A stretch of 64,000 nucleotides of DNA from Coniochaeta sp. PMI_546 (taxonomy: Eukaryota > Ascomycota > Sordariomycetes > Coniochaetales > Coniochaetaceae): the NCBI GenBank assembly GCA_021432605.1, contig MU271143.1:2303277-2367276 (forward strand), in the 5' to 3' direction. The position numbers and the translations under genes are program-made. The notes under the pieces were generated by a model. The model ran no database searches. It saw nothing but the letters and a program-made list of their open reading frames with translations, and was not told the DNA's origin. Positions 38,976 to 50,998 of this stretch are shown piece after piece (the stretch's first letter is position 1; every line of letters begins with the position of its first letter).

Positions 38976-41381
38976 ATGTTATCGATCAGTTGCAATACAT
39001 CCCGAATACTCTGTTCTTTCATGATCATCCTGCATGTTGCGAAGTCGACTCAGATTTCGCTGAATGCTTGTGGCATAGCCTCTGCGTTACATAGCGAGTG
39101 GGTTCATAGTGGAGGTCAGTACTCCTTGGAGAACTTCGAGTCATCAACAGGTCCTGACAAATCTAAGGAACGGGTGACTTTCAAATCTCCGCCTACATAG
39201 CACACTCGTGCCTCGAGTCTATGCCTTTCTCGCCCAAGTTGGCTGTTGAATTCATCGATGAGTACATGAAGTACTTCCAGTTCCACACGTCAACTAGTAT
39301 CTTGAAAGGTGACAAAATTCTGTCCATTTTTCCATGGGTCACCAGCTAATTGATATCTTCCTTTCAGATCCGCCAAAAGGCTACTTGTCACCAGCTTTAG
39401 ACCTGTTGTCTGGGCTAGACAAGATACGAAAGAAGGCTGCCAGTGCACAATACTCCTCCCAATTCGCCTTTGATTTTGATATCAATCATCTTATATCACG
39501 AGCGAACGATGGACACCTCCAACTGGGTCTATGTTCACAGGAGATCTTCAGGTTTCGGCACGGTTTCTCTCTAGTTTCAATCTCTCCAGATGGGCTGGAG
39601 CGCCCTGAAATATACGCATTGGGTAAGCCTTATTGGTCGTGCTCTTGCTCGCAACTGATACTGTTATTAACTTGGCGTAATGTTATAGCTGATATTGATG
39701 GAGTGGCCGATGGAGATGTTAACATCTCACCCTTGAGGGAGATCAACGGTGTTGAAGCAGTGTACTATCTTGAGGCTCACATTGCAACCTTACTTGGATA
39801 TCAGGATCCTGACGCCCGGTAAGCTTCAACAATTTCTTTCCATTTTTGGACCAGTTCGTGGGAATCAACCCGAGTAGCCGATGATGGTCTATCATCGCGT
39901 ACTTGGCTCAGGGGTAGAGAACTAACAGCCACAGTTACAACCACTTGTTTCCGTCTCCAACCGCAAACTTCTCGGGACCTTTCATAGACGGAGCTTGGGC
40001 GGAGCGGGTCGGTTTATGGCCTGAAAAGGCCACCCATATGCTTCATTTTGCAAACGGTTCTGTCCTAAACGTTCATCTTTCGGCAATATGGCCTGCTCAA
40101 AATGGCCCGATGAATTACACAGATGGCCAGACATTGTTCGAAACAGCTTGTATGACAGACTCGCCCCCCGTATTGGGTACTTTTCCTGGATTCTTTGTCC
40201 CTGTACCAGACTTCTCTGCCCCCTCCTTTGGCACCTCAACCAGCGCCATGCGGTCCAGCGCGAAACTAACCTCTTCCGTTCATGGGTTTTATTTAACCGA
40301 TCAGGACTTAGATGACGTCGTGGTGTTGCAAGTCCCGACCTTCACTACAGAGGCTGGCTCAGACAGGTACACGGACACGACGGTCGCCTTCCTCCAAAAT
40401 GCCTCGGCCAAAGGGAAGAAAAGAGTGATACTTGACATGTCTAGAAATGAAGGTGGAGATGTCACGGCTGGCTTCAATTTGTTCCGCGTCTTCTTTCCCC
40501 GAAGCCGGATTTACTCAGCTACGCGGTTCAGGGCTACCGAGCTCACAGGATTCATGACTCGAGTATTTACTGCTGATACATCGCGCAGAGGTTTGTTAGA
40601 TCCGCCACTGAATGCTCATGATGCTGTTGGGACAGACCAGCGACACATATTTACCGCCTGGGAAGACCTGTATGGCCCTTATAGCATCATGAATGACAGC
40701 ATGTCCAGTCTATATGCTCATTTCGATTTGGACCTCGCATCTTCCAAATTGCATCCTATCAAAGGTTTTGGTGGCATTCCACTAGAGCCCGCAGAAGGGC
40801 TATTTGAAGCGCAAAATATCGTCGTTGTAGGTCCGAAGACTCTGTATGCGGATTGCGGAATGTTTGGCCCAGGCTAATCAGCATCTCGATAATAGATGAC
40901 GGATGGTCAATGTTCATCAACTTGCGCGCTTTTCGTTGGCCTCATGAGAAAAATGGGTGTCCGGAGCATTGTGTTTGGAGGACGACCTTCCTCTGGCGCT
41001 ATGCAGGCGGTCGGAGGAGTTAAAGGAGGCCAACTCTGGACGCTGACCAACATTCATCGCCAGGCAGTCCGCGCTTATGAGATCGCAGTCAACCGTAGCG
41101 AAGCTGGTCTGCCAGTTCTGTCAGAAGCAGAGCTTGAACGATTCAGAAACATTCTTCCATTATCGCCTCCGGAGTTTCCCCTTCGCTTTGATATTCACAG
41201 CGGAAATGCTGTCAACTTCCGTAATGCTTATGAGGAAGGGGATGACTTCACCCCGCTGCAGTTTGTTTACGAGGCTGCGGATTGCCGGTTGTTCTTCACC
41301 GCTAAGAACTATATTGATCCCGGTACGACTTGGGAGGCTGCTGCAAAATCAATGTTTCGCGGATCATCATGTGTTTCGTAA
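38976..41381 (+). CDS. Secreted S41-family peptidase (UstP/PhomP-like)
   Basis: Six exons: 38976-39114, 39201-39308, 39368-39622, 39689-39818, 39935-40826 and 40896-41381, 669 residues. A hydrophobic N-terminus (ILCSFMIILHVA) is a signal peptide or anchor. The catalytic segment TDGQCSSTCALF (around 510-521) carries the nucleophile Ser, preceded by a conserved strand ending NIVV; downstream VFGGRPSSGAMQAVGG is the family's substrate-loop region. In ustiloxin and phomopsin clusters S41 peptidases are proposed to trim Kex2-released fragments to the core. The gene follows the precursor on the same strand. The exon 5 donor must be GTAGGT at 40827 (phase 0), joining NIVV to MTDGQC; reading on at that point reaches a stop. 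Confidence 0.9.
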
Positions 41382-41543
41382 GCGAAACAATAGGTGGGAG
41401 AATAATTATATGCTTATGTGTGCACCAAGCCGCCATGCCTCTGTCTTCAGAACACTCATCAAGTAGCCACACGTCGAACAATCTCATTGTACCAGTAGCT
41501 TTGGAAATGCTCATGAAAACACAGACTCAGTTCGTAGATAGTT

Positions 41544-41563
41544 AGACAGAGACAGAGACAGAG
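41544..41563. repeat. Short (GACAGA)n tract
   Basis: About three GACAGA units in the 3' flank between the S41 peptidase and the convergent UstY gene. Low complexity only. Confidence 0.6.
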
Positions 41564-41679
41564 CGCATCTGAAAGAAAGCTTGAAGATCATATTGACAGG
41601 TCACCACAATAAAAAATGAAGATAAATTCCTCACTCGTGCAATACTGTCTTATGAACGTGCTCCATATCTAGACCAAGC

Positions 41680-42785
41680 TTACATATCGGCATGGTTGTC
41701 TAATGCCCATCGCTGAATTTTCTCATAGTTCCTACACTTGCGCTTGATATTGAAGTCACTTTTGCGCCCCCCTGGTCGAGAGGAATCCAGGGGGAACACC
41801 ATGGGGGTGACCTCCGAGGTACACATAATAGCCTTCCGTAAAGTCTCGATGCAGTGGTCAACGTGTCCCCGAACGACATCTTCCGGCGCATTGAATGCAG
41901 ACTCATGGCTGTAGTCGTATCTGTCTCTGTTCGTGAACTGCCTGATCATATTCTAATGAATGTTCTCCGTTAGTATTCAAAGGCTTCTTCCTTGCCCCAT
42001 TTAAGACGCGAACCTACCAGGCAGTGGAGTTGATGGAAGACATCCAGGAATCCAAGAACCTCCCCGCCATATTTGGCGTTGGCATGGGCATACTCATGGG
42101 CTGGAGTCTTGTTCAAGGCACCCATCATATTTTCTGGTAACTGCACCATAGGAACTGATTATCGCCTTAGTCTACCCAGCAGCAGTATCGGATAGAAGCT
42201 TACTCACAGCGCCATAGCCGCGTCCAAGCATCCTCCAGTTCATGGCTCGGTGGGCCTCGATATATTGAAGGCTGCATAAAGTGGTTTTGGTCCGTGAATT
42301 CAATGTATTCTAGATCACCTGATTCCAAGTATGGAGCTGTCGATGGCCATTTAGCTATTCATGGCCTGAATCGTACCGTCACAGTTGCTAGTGATGGATA
42401 GAGGAATCAAGTAGCAGGTGAGAGAGAGAAAAGAATAAAAAAAGGCCAAGAAAAGGAAGAGAACAGGAGAAACAATAAGGGTATCCTTACAATAAGGTGA
42501 AAGTTGCCGAGCACATGCTATGTCAGGGGGGTTGCGCCCGAGAAAGATAACGGCCACTAATAAGACCGCGATAGTGAAGCTGTATAGGATGTCGCAGGAG
42601 CTCCACGAAAGACAGCGTCTTTCGCCGGAAAGCTGAAAGATTGGACCTAGTCGTCGGCGCAGGTAGAGTAGTAAGGATGATCTTAGGGCCTTGGGAGACA
42701 CAAGTTCGTCCTTTTCCTCGAATTCCTCAGAGACAACATCATACTCTGGGGTTACTCTCGGGATTATGCGGTCAAGTAGCGACAT
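41680..42785 (-). CDS. UstYa-like DUF3328 oxidative cyclase (Y1)
   Basis: Exons 42785-42491, 42318-42208, 42154-42018 and 41952-41680, 271 residues. One N-terminal membrane segment (LYSFTIAVLLVAVIFLG) follows a charged cytoplasmic tail. The lumenal domain has IYRGPPSHELEDAWTRLW and the two family motifs HQLHC (176-180) and HVDHC (211-215), which in this family are needed for oxidation, probably as metal ligands. UstY proteins close the ether macrocycle or hydroxylate the core. The first intron is long (172 nt) and its unspliced reading looks hydrophobic by chance; acceptor 42319-42320 gives the family-typical YIEF...IYRGPP join. Tail-to-tail with the S41 peptidase. Confidence 0.88.
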
Positions 42786-42977
42786 CTTAACTAGGCCGAA
42801 TGCTGTTCAGAAAGTGTTGTTAGAAGGAACAACACGCTAGGATCGAACTACATAAGGACAACGGCATTTCGAGCTTGGTGAAATACCAATATGGTCTCGG
42901 TCAGATATGGCCTGTTTAGCTTCCTGTTTGAAGTAACGCTTTGGGGCAACGATACCAAACACTGGCACAAGCTGGAC

Positions 42978-43000
42978 GCGCCAGCGCCAGCGCCAGCGCC
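42978..43000. repeat. (GCGCCA)4 tract in the Y1 promoter, shared element
   Basis: Four tandem GCGCCA units, 193-215 bases upstream of the UstY gene Y1. It may be a multiplied binding site of the cluster element or a simple hexanucleotide repeat. No gene is supported in 42786-43393. Confidence 0.55.
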
Positions 43001-43393
43001 ACACAGCGGTAAGCGAGCGCCGCTGCGAGGTGGAGCCGGGCAACGCCACGGCCCAAGTAGGTATGTGTCCAAGTCTAGACACTGGCACATCATCAAGAGG
43101 ACCATCAGGTCACGGTGGGGTTCAAACTTCACAAAGGATTACATTGAGTGGGCTTACGCCATTTTCGATATTTGTCACTATGTCGTCGAACTTGCCTATT
43201 CTTATAAGAGCTGGCAAGGTTGGAAACCTGATAGCTCGTATCATGCAGGGTCTCAAGAGGAGACTTCACAGCAGAAGATTGCGTGTTTATGGGGTTTGTT
43301 TGCCCTGGCCTAAGTTCCGAATTTTCGTGCCCAAGACAAATAGCTGTCGTTCTGCTCGTCGTTCTCTCTAGGTAGTCCCACGATACACACGGC

Positions 43394-44553
43394 TTACTCA
43401 TATGCGTAACACAGCAACATGTTCGACGTATCCATAACCTCTTGGACGGTTCTGTCTATTCCGATTCCACCCATGGATAAATTGTCCGCTAATGACGAGT
43501 GGGGATGCTGACCACCGCCTTCGTGTTTATGGTGACGAAAATCCTCGTTTGGGCCATGAAACTGCGAAAGTCTGCTGCTTGTATCCTCCATCTGCCACAT
43601 CCACCAAAGTCTGTCAATCTGAGAGTGGTGAAGATAGAAAAGGGGGTCTGTGCCGAGGATATGTGTCAAAAACTTAGTAAGTAAACCTAAATACCAGGCA
43701 GGGAGCACCTTACCATTCGGGGCGGTGAATGTGATCCAGTCACCTCGCATAAGCGAGGGGATCGCATTATGTGCACCAGTTTCAAAGGTTCGGAAAAACT
43801 GGTCGTAATCGGCCTGATCTAGTGTTTGGGCTACATACTCGGGCGATATCGCGTAGTACATATCCTTGGCGGCCGGATCTGTGGAGTCCATGATGCCGCG
43901 GTTAAGGCAGTGCGGCCAAAAGGTCACATTATGAGATTGTCCCTTACTCAGAGCACTCCAAGCCCGTGTTGTGTTCGCGAAAGGCCCTGTCGCTACGCAG
44001 TGTCCGCCGTGAAGAATCTCTGGGGATTGCTCATCGCCGTTGCCGCCGAAACCGTAAATATCGTCAAAAACAGGAGAATCGGAGATTCCAATACCAGACG
44101 CATCGCGTGTCCAGTCCCAGTAGCTGAACGTCATTTCAGGTCAGCATCGGGCAGGCCGTCGAACACTTTGCTATCTTTTGAGGACTCTTACGGAAATGGG
44201 CCCTCATAGACGCATTCTTCCCTCAGGACCCGTTCAAAGGAGTGCACGAATAGTCGATGCCATGGCAAGAATGCTGCCGCGTAGTGTGATTTGACTCCAA
44301 CAAGAGAGTGGGCGTGAACGAAGTCGTCGTACCGAGACGTTCCTTCTCGAACTTGGGAGGGGAGACCCATCAAGCACTGGACTGAGGCGATATAAATCGT
44401 CTGCTCGTCCCTCGTCAACCTGCGCCACTCCCGCCGAATGGCAGGATGTTCACATTCAAGGCTTATTGCGTTATCATCATCAATAACATTGAGTTGCCAG
44501 GTCGATTGGAAAAAGTAAAAAATGAGTAAGAGGCTGCTAATGAGAGCAGCCAA
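43394..44553 (-). CDS. Tyrosinase, UstQ-like (Q1)
   Basis: Exons 44553-44192, 44123-43714 and 43647-43394, 341 residues. Binuclear type-3 copper oxidase; in ustiloxin and phomopsin pathways UstQ/PhomQ proteins oxidise the core Tyr. It begins with a signal/anchor segment (MAALISSLLLIFYFF). CuA: His80 or 82 in FVHAHS, His90, and His99 in FLPWHR (9-residue spacing as in the family). CuB: AHNAIPSL and DPLFYLHHSQIDRLWWMW, split by the second intron exactly at APN/DP. In the first CuB helix the residue four after His is Pro (HNAIP), not the usual His. YWDWTRDA follows the first intron. Introns have donors GTAAGA and GTAAGG. Confidence 0.92.
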
Positions 44554-45031
44554 AAGACAAGTGGGTAAAATGAGTGTTTTGAAACGCTGAAGTAATGCTG
44601 GACGCCTTTGGGAAGAAGAAATGGTTAATATCAGGACTGGTAATTATCACGTGTCGTTCTCCTAACTTTATAATGACAATCTATCAGATGAAAGAACTTA
44701 CTTTGTCCTTAGTAATAGGGTAGAGGGCATCGCCACATCCTCTTGACAAGGTACGATATGGTAAGGGATGTCTTCCACAACCATGATTGTAGTCCCTCCG
44801 AGTTCTTTCTAATCTTCCGATAGAGACAACTACAAGATGGCTGTACACTGGCAAACAGATGCACAGTGCAGATTCTTGATAGCCAAAAGAACTGGGTGAT
44901 TATTCTAATGGTGATAGTTGCTTGAGATTATAATAGGATACCCCTATGGTGTTGCATTCTATGGGTTGGATCAAGTCTCTTTGGACTGCTTATCATCCCC
45001 ACTGTTGACCGAACGGGGTTCAAAGAAATAA

Positions 45032-45090
45032 TTGGCGCCTCCGGCACGCGGCGCTAACCACGGCGCTAATCAAAGAGTTGCTTGCGCCAA
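45032..45090. promoter_or_regulatory. Four shared GCGCC elements, Q1/peptide divergent promoter
   Basis: TTGGCGCCT (45032-45040), GGCGCTAA (45050-45057), GGCGCTAAT (45062-45070) and TTGCGCCAA (45082-45090) fall within 60 bases, 134-192 bases before the putative peptide ATG at 45224 and about 480-540 from the Q1 start. This is the densest copy in the cluster. An 11-base C run follows at 45124-45134. Nothing else is seen in 44554-45223. Confidence 0.65.
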
Positions 45091-45223
45091 CTGTGATTCA
45101 AAGACATATTACACATCCCGGTGCCCCCCCCCCCTTTCCACCCCCTGGCGACCGATTTCTCAATATCTCTGTGTCGAGTTATAAGCCTTGCTAATACAGA
45201 GAATCACCTTTCTTCCTCCCAAA

Positions 45224-45441
45224 ATGAGATTCCTCCTACTCTTAGCTATCGGCGGGTACATTATCGGCCGTTCAGCAGCGGCTGTAATGGTATCCTACAC
45301 TTACATGATCAATCGAGTGCTCATGCTTACATAATCCAGGGGATAATTCCGGATCACTTGAGAGAAAGCTCTGTAGGTATCAACGGGACTCTGTTAAGAA
45401 AACAAACTAACAGTAGTCATAGTGTAGGCTCCCTACACTAA
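45224..45441 (+). CDS. Putative small secreted peptide, possible second precursor
   Basis: Exons 45224-45289 and 45340-45441 (50-nt intron, GTATCC...CAG), 55 residues. The ATG is in a strong fungal context (AAAATGAG) and is followed by a clear signal peptide (MRFLLLLAIGGYIIGRSAAA). The mature part is about 33 residues with two N-glycosylation sequons (NGT, NSS) and a basic RK pair, no Lys-Arg repeats and no homologous repeat. Family unknown. What favours a real gene is the signal peptide, the in-frame intron and four copies of the cluster promoter element at the same upstream distance as other cluster genes. It could be a non-repeat precursor, a small accessory protein, or chance. Confidence 0.42.
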
Positions 45442-46054
45442 GATACCGATATTAATTTGACTATCACTATCAGTATCAGATATTGATATACTGTTTCTCT
45501 ATAGAGTAAGTAGCTGTGTCCCCCCTCGAAGGCGCCGTTTGACACTACACGAGTCTTGGGTTTAGCCTAACTTCCGACAGCAACGGTGAAGACGTCCACG
45601 AGTTTGATCATTCCAATGCTGAATCTACACCATAAGGACGCGGTGTGTTGAATGCGTGGATAACGCACGGTGAATTCGAGCCTCTTTTGGAGTGCGAACA
45701 TATAACATGTGTGGAATGGGCAGTGCATTGATCCAAAGTTGCATACAAGATATGAGTGTAGTGGGCAGAAGGTGATGGAAGACTTTCCTTAGAGTATTGA
45801 TATCATTAGGCCATGTAACAATGGTCTTTATAACCTACACATTTCCTCTTCGTGATGGGGATAGATATCGTTTGTCGTATATGGAGATCAAGATAACTCG
45901 CCCCAGAAGCTTGAAGTAAGAAGGCAATTCAAGGTACCAGACCTTGAATATCACCCTTGGAAAACCGACTGTACTAAATAAGTGCCATGAAGACACTGTG
46001 ACATAAGTATTGTCATGTAAGCTAGATGTTGATATAACATTGAACCACTGGCAA
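45442..46054. other. Intergenic, no supported gene
   Basis: 3' flanks of the putative peptide and tyrosinase Q2. Low complexity around 45460-45490; nothing else seen. Confidence 0.5.
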
Positions 46055-47382
46055 CTAATATCGGTAACACAAGACCCCATTCTCTGTGCTCATGACTTGT
46101 GATACCGGAAGGTCCTTAGTGAATCCGCCGTACATCAGATTATCTTTGAGGCTCGCATTTTCATCAGTGGAGTTGTACATATGCTTCCCGTTATATTCTG
46201 TCAACCTTTGCGGAAGGTTGTGTTGCTGCCATTGCCACCATAGACGGTCCAGATTCGCGTGATGAACAAAGAATATCGGGTCTGTCTCAAGTGTTAATAC
46301 GGGTCACTTTTGATTCAAAGATGTTGGACTCACCATTCGCAGCAGTCAAGGCCAAAAAATCTCCGGAAATTGCTGTATGCATGGAATTATGAAGGGAATA
46401 CTCCACATGCATGCCAAATTCCCTAAATGTAGGCTTGCGGATAATATTACCTACCGCGTCTGGACTGAAGGGCTCGCCAGAAATCAGGCCACGTGTCCCA
46501 TTGTTTTGGAAACCCCTTGAGAGGCAGTGGTCAATGTATGTGTGATTGTAAATGATGGGGCGCAACTGAGAGAAGGGCCCGTCTGTCACACAATGCCCTC
46601 TGCCAACGGTAATCGGGGTCGTAGGATCTCCATCGCCCCCGAATCCAGTCATGCTGTCCCAGATCGAAGAATTTGCGATGTTGATCCAATCAAGGGACCA
46701 ATCCCAGTAACTTGTACGAGCAAATTATTCAGCTGTCATATAGTACTTATCACTGAGGGTAAGAACATACGGGATATGACCTTGGAAGCCGCAATATTCC
46801 CTGAGTTTTTCTTCCCATACATGAAGCGTGTAGCGATGCCATGGCAGGAAGGACGCTGAGCGATGACCTTCATGTGTGTGTCAGTGTTGACTTTCCGGCC
46901 CTGTAAAAGTTTTCGGAATGATGTACTTACACCATGAACCAATCGTCGCATGCAGGATAGTGAAATCATCATATATGGTGCCATTATTCTTCCATTTTGA
47001 CGGAATCCTGCTGAGGCAGTTGACTGCTTGAGTAAAGTTGTTACGTTCCCCAGTACTCAAAGACCGCCACTCTGGCCGAATCGAGGGCTTTCTGCAAGTA
47101 GGTGGAGGCGCTAACCATGACGTTGACATCAGGTAAAGCGCCGTCACTAATGTGAGAGTCAAAAGCGAGGTAAGCACGTGGCCACATGCCGTCAATACTC
47201 GGGGGCGTAACCCAGAAGGCCAAGGCCTGTCGTTATGTGAGCTAACCACGGGCTCGAAGTCAGAGAAGTGATGCTCACATTGTCTCAATTGCCGTGGTCT
47301 CTACTTCGCTGTCGGGAAGTGACTTGTATATCGGCTCACCCCATCGTTGTGATAGCAGGCTGCTTGTTGTTTGACCGGCCAT
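46055..47382 (-). CDS. Tyrosinase, UstQ-like (Q2)
   Basis: Exons 46281-46055, 46710-46334, 46867-46771 and an N-terminal exon ending at 46931. CuA: LHATIG, then His in SWCHRSAS joined across an intron to FLPWHR, with the usual nine-residue spacing. CuB: LHNSMHTA with both His present, then DPIFFVHHANLDRLWWQW. A membrane segment (VLTSLLTLTLVTALYLM) near the N-terminus suggests an anchored lumenal enzyme. The start is uncertain: an ATG at 47382 opens a cytoplasmic-looking N-terminus that must be spliced (for example 47323-47227) into the frame containing the membrane segment. With that splice the protein is about 351 residues. Likely oxidises the RiPP core together with Q1. Confidence 0.87.
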
Positions 47383-47521
47383 GTTTCACGAACCTTTGCA
47401 CGGTTACTCAAGATCTCATATCTGACAATAATCTGGTCCAGAAGTCAGAGACTATCTCGTCTAACAGAAGACCCGACCTTTAGACTGGACGATCGTGATA
47501 CGGGTCCGAGTAAGACTTAAT

Positions 47522-47582
47522 TTGCGCCTACCATGCTGCAATGGCGGTAAAAAGGGCGCTGCACGAATCGCACTTGCGCCTA
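47522..47582. promoter_or_regulatory. Two TTGCGCCTA elements upstream of tyrosinase Q2
   Basis: Identical TTGCGCCTA at 47522-47530 and 47574-47582, 140-200 bases upstream of the Q2 start, with a GGCGCT between them. The rest of 47383-47805 is the MFS 3' flank. Confidence 0.62.
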
Positions 47583-47805
47583 CGCCTTGGCTGCCTTCAA
47601 CATTTGTCTTGTGCCCCCGGGCCCCGGCCAACTGGGTGGAGTGGACCCCATAATTACTTCACACACAGCTCTCAGGAAAGGAAGCTAGCGAATGAGACAT
47701 TCTTAGGATCCGAACAGCCGCAAAGCAGAGGACCATGACTGTTGAATGGAGTAGAGATATGTGGTTAGATATTCGTGATATTGTGAAAAGCCATCAGCTT
47801 TCGTA

Positions 47806-49422
47806 TCAAAGTCTTGGTTTATCTAACGTCAAAATACAAGCAGCCATACCTGTCGCACATGCAAGAACATAAAATGGCAGCCCCTCCCAGATCCCGCCGA
47901 GCTTCATTCCAGCCGCGAAAAGGGAAGCTAGTATAGGACCAGAGTAACACGCGCCGGCAATATCCACCATACCAACGAGGGCGAAAAGTCTGGATCGATG
48001 TGCGGGATCAACGAAGTAGGTAAACAACGCTTTGGTAAAGCTTGCGTACCCAGAGCCGGCAGCCATGACGAGAAGTGCCAAGCTGAAGATGCCCAAATTT
48101 GGCGCTGCGCCAAGCAGCAGCAAACCCAATGCAAGGATAATGTAGGAACACCTTGCAAGGAAAAGATCCCTTTCCAAATTCGTGTGCATAGCAAGAGATC
48201 GAGGTGGCGTATTACCTAGATACTTTGCTATCCTTGGCAGACAGACAAGCGCCTGGAAAATTTGTGCCATCCAGTACAATGTCAGGACGTATCCTGTGTC
48301 CTGGATCTTCGTGTTATGCCTCTTGGATATGAACTGGACGAGAAGCTGGAGGGTCGAGGGCAGAACAGGCTGCACTAGAATGAATACGGCCAAGAGCTGC
48401 ACCACTGGCATTTTCATGATTGTCCAAACTTCACGCAGTTGTTTCCAAGCCCTCGAGGTGATAAGTTGCGTGTGTCTTACGTGTTTCCCGTCCTTCTTAC
48501 GGTTTGTCGAGATCAGCCGTTCCGGGACTGAAAAGACCACCATAGCGCCGATCAAAAGGCAGGTAACACCAAGCCACATGGGAGGCCATGCACCAAGTCG
48601 ATTCATCAACGCTGACGAGAGGGCGGGAGACACTAAGTATCCGAGAAGGCTTGCGACGTGTAACCTCATGTATACAACAGCCCTGCGTGATTGTTAGCGT
48701 AGTTCTCTCAAGCAGACGCCTTACTGACCGGGATTCCTCGTGGCTGATTTCCGCAACGATAGTATGAATAATCATCATCATTGTAGTGGCTCCCCCTCCC
48801 AGGAAAAAAGCGACAGACCCAAGCCATCCAAGTGCAACGGGCACGCGTGGCTGGTACCACAATACCACAATCCACCAAGAACACTGGAGGGCTCCACCAA
48901 TCAAGGAAAGACTCATGACCAGCTTTCGACCAAGTCTACAACGATAAAGCTGTGTAAGCTGTGATCAAATGGACTATAGAGCAGGGAAGACTCGGCTTAC
49001 ATATCAGTAGCGATTCCCCATGGAAGCACTACTAGAAATCCCACAAACGCGTCAAGGGCGCTCGAGACACCAAGTACGGAAGCCAGCTTTGACTGGATCG
49101 CATTTTCCTTGCAGACCTTCTTACCATCTAAAGGTAGACCATTCCATCCAACCTGGTTGTAATACCCATGGCAGACGGCATCTTCGATTAGTGCTGTCAG
49201 CGGAATCTGGAACAGACCGACTGCAGTGGCGGATAAGAAGATAATGATACACATGATATAGATACTTGTGGTGCGAAGTTGATTTTGGGACTGTAGCGTA
49301 GGCTGGGATTCATCTAGCTGTTCAGCGCGCCATGCGTCCGTAAGCTGTGGTTGTTCCTCAGTGATGGGAGTTTCTTCCGTGCCGTTGCGGATATACATGT
49401 CGGGGGGGCTTTCTCTTGTCAT
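47806..49422 (-). CDS. MFS transporter (UstT/PhomT-like)
   Basis: Exons 49422-49001, 48935-48729 and 48682-47806, 501 residues from the first in-frame ATG. About 12 membrane spans. The N-terminal half has the cytoplasmic-loop signature ending DILGRK, split by the first intron; the second half has LVMAAGSGYASFTKALFTYFVD. A ~70-residue charged N-terminus precedes the first span. Dikaritin clusters carry one MFS gene of this kind, presumed to export the product. The gene lies between tyrosinase Q2 and two UstY genes on the same strand as Q2. Only weak GCGC half-sites are seen in its promoter. Confidence 0.9.
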
Positions 49423-50094
49423 TTTGCCGCCAATGTCAATACCTGTTCTGACTAAATTCGTGAAATAGTCGTTTTCCGAATGTGCCTGTCGCGAAAAGGT
49501 GTCAGGGAGTTTTGATGCGGTCAGTACTATGCCATTTGACCTCAACGATATAGGTACACGTACCTATGCACGCACAAGCGCAGTCTGCAGGGGTAAGGTA
49601 GCTGTAAGCGCATCGGCAAATGAGACTTGCGGAACGGCAACTGTATTGGACGTCTCAAGGCAGTTGACAGCGTTTAGGTCTGATGGCCTGGAGCGGATGC
49701 AGGTGACAATCGGGCCGCGCGTGTCTACTGGTTTTCTGTTTATCGGAAATCAGGACCAAACTTCCATGTCACTTGCATCTAGGAAGCCAGAGTCTGAAGC
49801 GTCTCTCAGGAATAGCGACACGCTCCTATAAGTTGGGCCAAGTAAATCAAGTGTCCCCAACATCCCGAATGCTGCATAATCACTCCCTTTAATTGATTGA
49901 AAGTCCCTCTGCCATTCACATTAACTTACTACATGCATATTTGAATGTTAAATTTATCTCCTGTTCCAACCATTCAGTACGTCAGTACATGACTTTGTGT
50001 CCTAAGCTGTGAAGGACTTCACCAACCGTGCAGCTTATGGTGACCTGCAGATGGAGATGTATATTCCCGAGCTCGCTTACATGATATGTCTGGT
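49423..50094. other. Intergenic, MFS promoter and Y2 3' flank
   Basis: AGCGCA-type half-sites near 49575 and 49605 are weaker than the elements elsewhere. An upstream exon of the MFS gene is possible since its frame is open to 49545. Nothing else seen. Confidence 0.45.
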
Positions 50095-50998
50095 TCAGAT
50101 TACCTTCAGCTCATTGAGACGCCTCGATTCAGTCCAGCTCACAAGTTCATTCCAGCTCTTACACAGGTGAATAGCGCCTGTTCCATCGGTCCCTGCCCGT
50201 GTCGTACGTGGATCTTGTCCTTCTAATGCAGTGTCACCACAACACAAGATTGACTGGCGCAGATATCGGAAACAGTGGTCTATGTGATTGTGGCTCTTCA
50301 AGGGTTTCATGGATCCCTCTAACAGCCCGTTATACATAGCCATAATGCTGTACTACACATTGTCAGCTTTGGAAACAGCAGCAGCCGTCTGAACTTACAA
50401 GGCAGTGGAGTTGATGTGTATATGCGACCGAGTACACGCTTCTACCGTTGTATTTAATCGGCGGAGGTAAGTTGTAGCTTTTGTCGTACTCCACTGATAA
50501 GAATCCATTTCCCACTGTCGTTGGAAGTAAGCCCCTATTCACGTGTAGGGAGAAGCCTGAAACAAAGAGACTGACCAGGCATATATGACAGCCAATTGGC
50601 TGCGGTGGCATTGCTAGATCCCTCCGTCTCGTGATCCACTGTCGCCAGAAGGTCCGCTGTGAACACCTTTGGCTCAATGGTAACTATCGGCTGTTACAGC
50701 GACGTTGCTCGACGTGTTTTTAAGAGGGATGTATCTTACACTTGGGAACAAGACCATTAAACTCCCCGGCAATCTCGCGCGAACGCAAATCGGCCATTGC
50801 ATTGTGGGAGAATATCCATGGGATTGTAGCAATGATGAGTCCACCAAACAGACCACAGAGAAAGGCTGGACAAAGCCAGGACCATCTTCTGATATGAGAT
50901 TTCGGCAAGAGAGCCCCGTGATCATGGTTGTCAAATAAATACTCTTCTGACTCTTTTCTCAACTCTCGTGTATCGAAACTCGTGCGTGACCCCTCCAT
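50095..50998 (-). CDS. UstY-type DUF3328 protein (Y2)
   Basis: Exons 50998-50740, 50683-50576, 50514-50399 and 50352-50095, 246 residues. A cytoplasmic tail precedes one membrane segment (LCGLFGGLIIATIPWIF). The lumenal domain carries HQLHC (156-160) and HIDHC (184-188), then LRQSILCCGDTALE and a C-terminal CKSWNELVSW, the standard DUF3328 order. Introns sit at the same relative places as in the other UstY genes (just after HQLHCL), showing common descent. Expected role: oxidative cyclisation, hydroxylation or desaturation of the RiPP core. Divergent from Y3. Confidence 0.9.

Noticed and set aside
42351-42785. Y1 first exon read through as a single 144-residue protein with a second hydrophobic segment
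   Set aside because: The extra part replaces the DUF3328 domain; splicing 42490-42319 restores the family order with both HxxHC motifs.
42978-43000. Tandem GCGCCA units as a CRISPR-like or coding repeat
   Set aside because: Six-base direct repeat without spacers in a eukaryotic promoter; explained as microsatellite or multiplied binding site.
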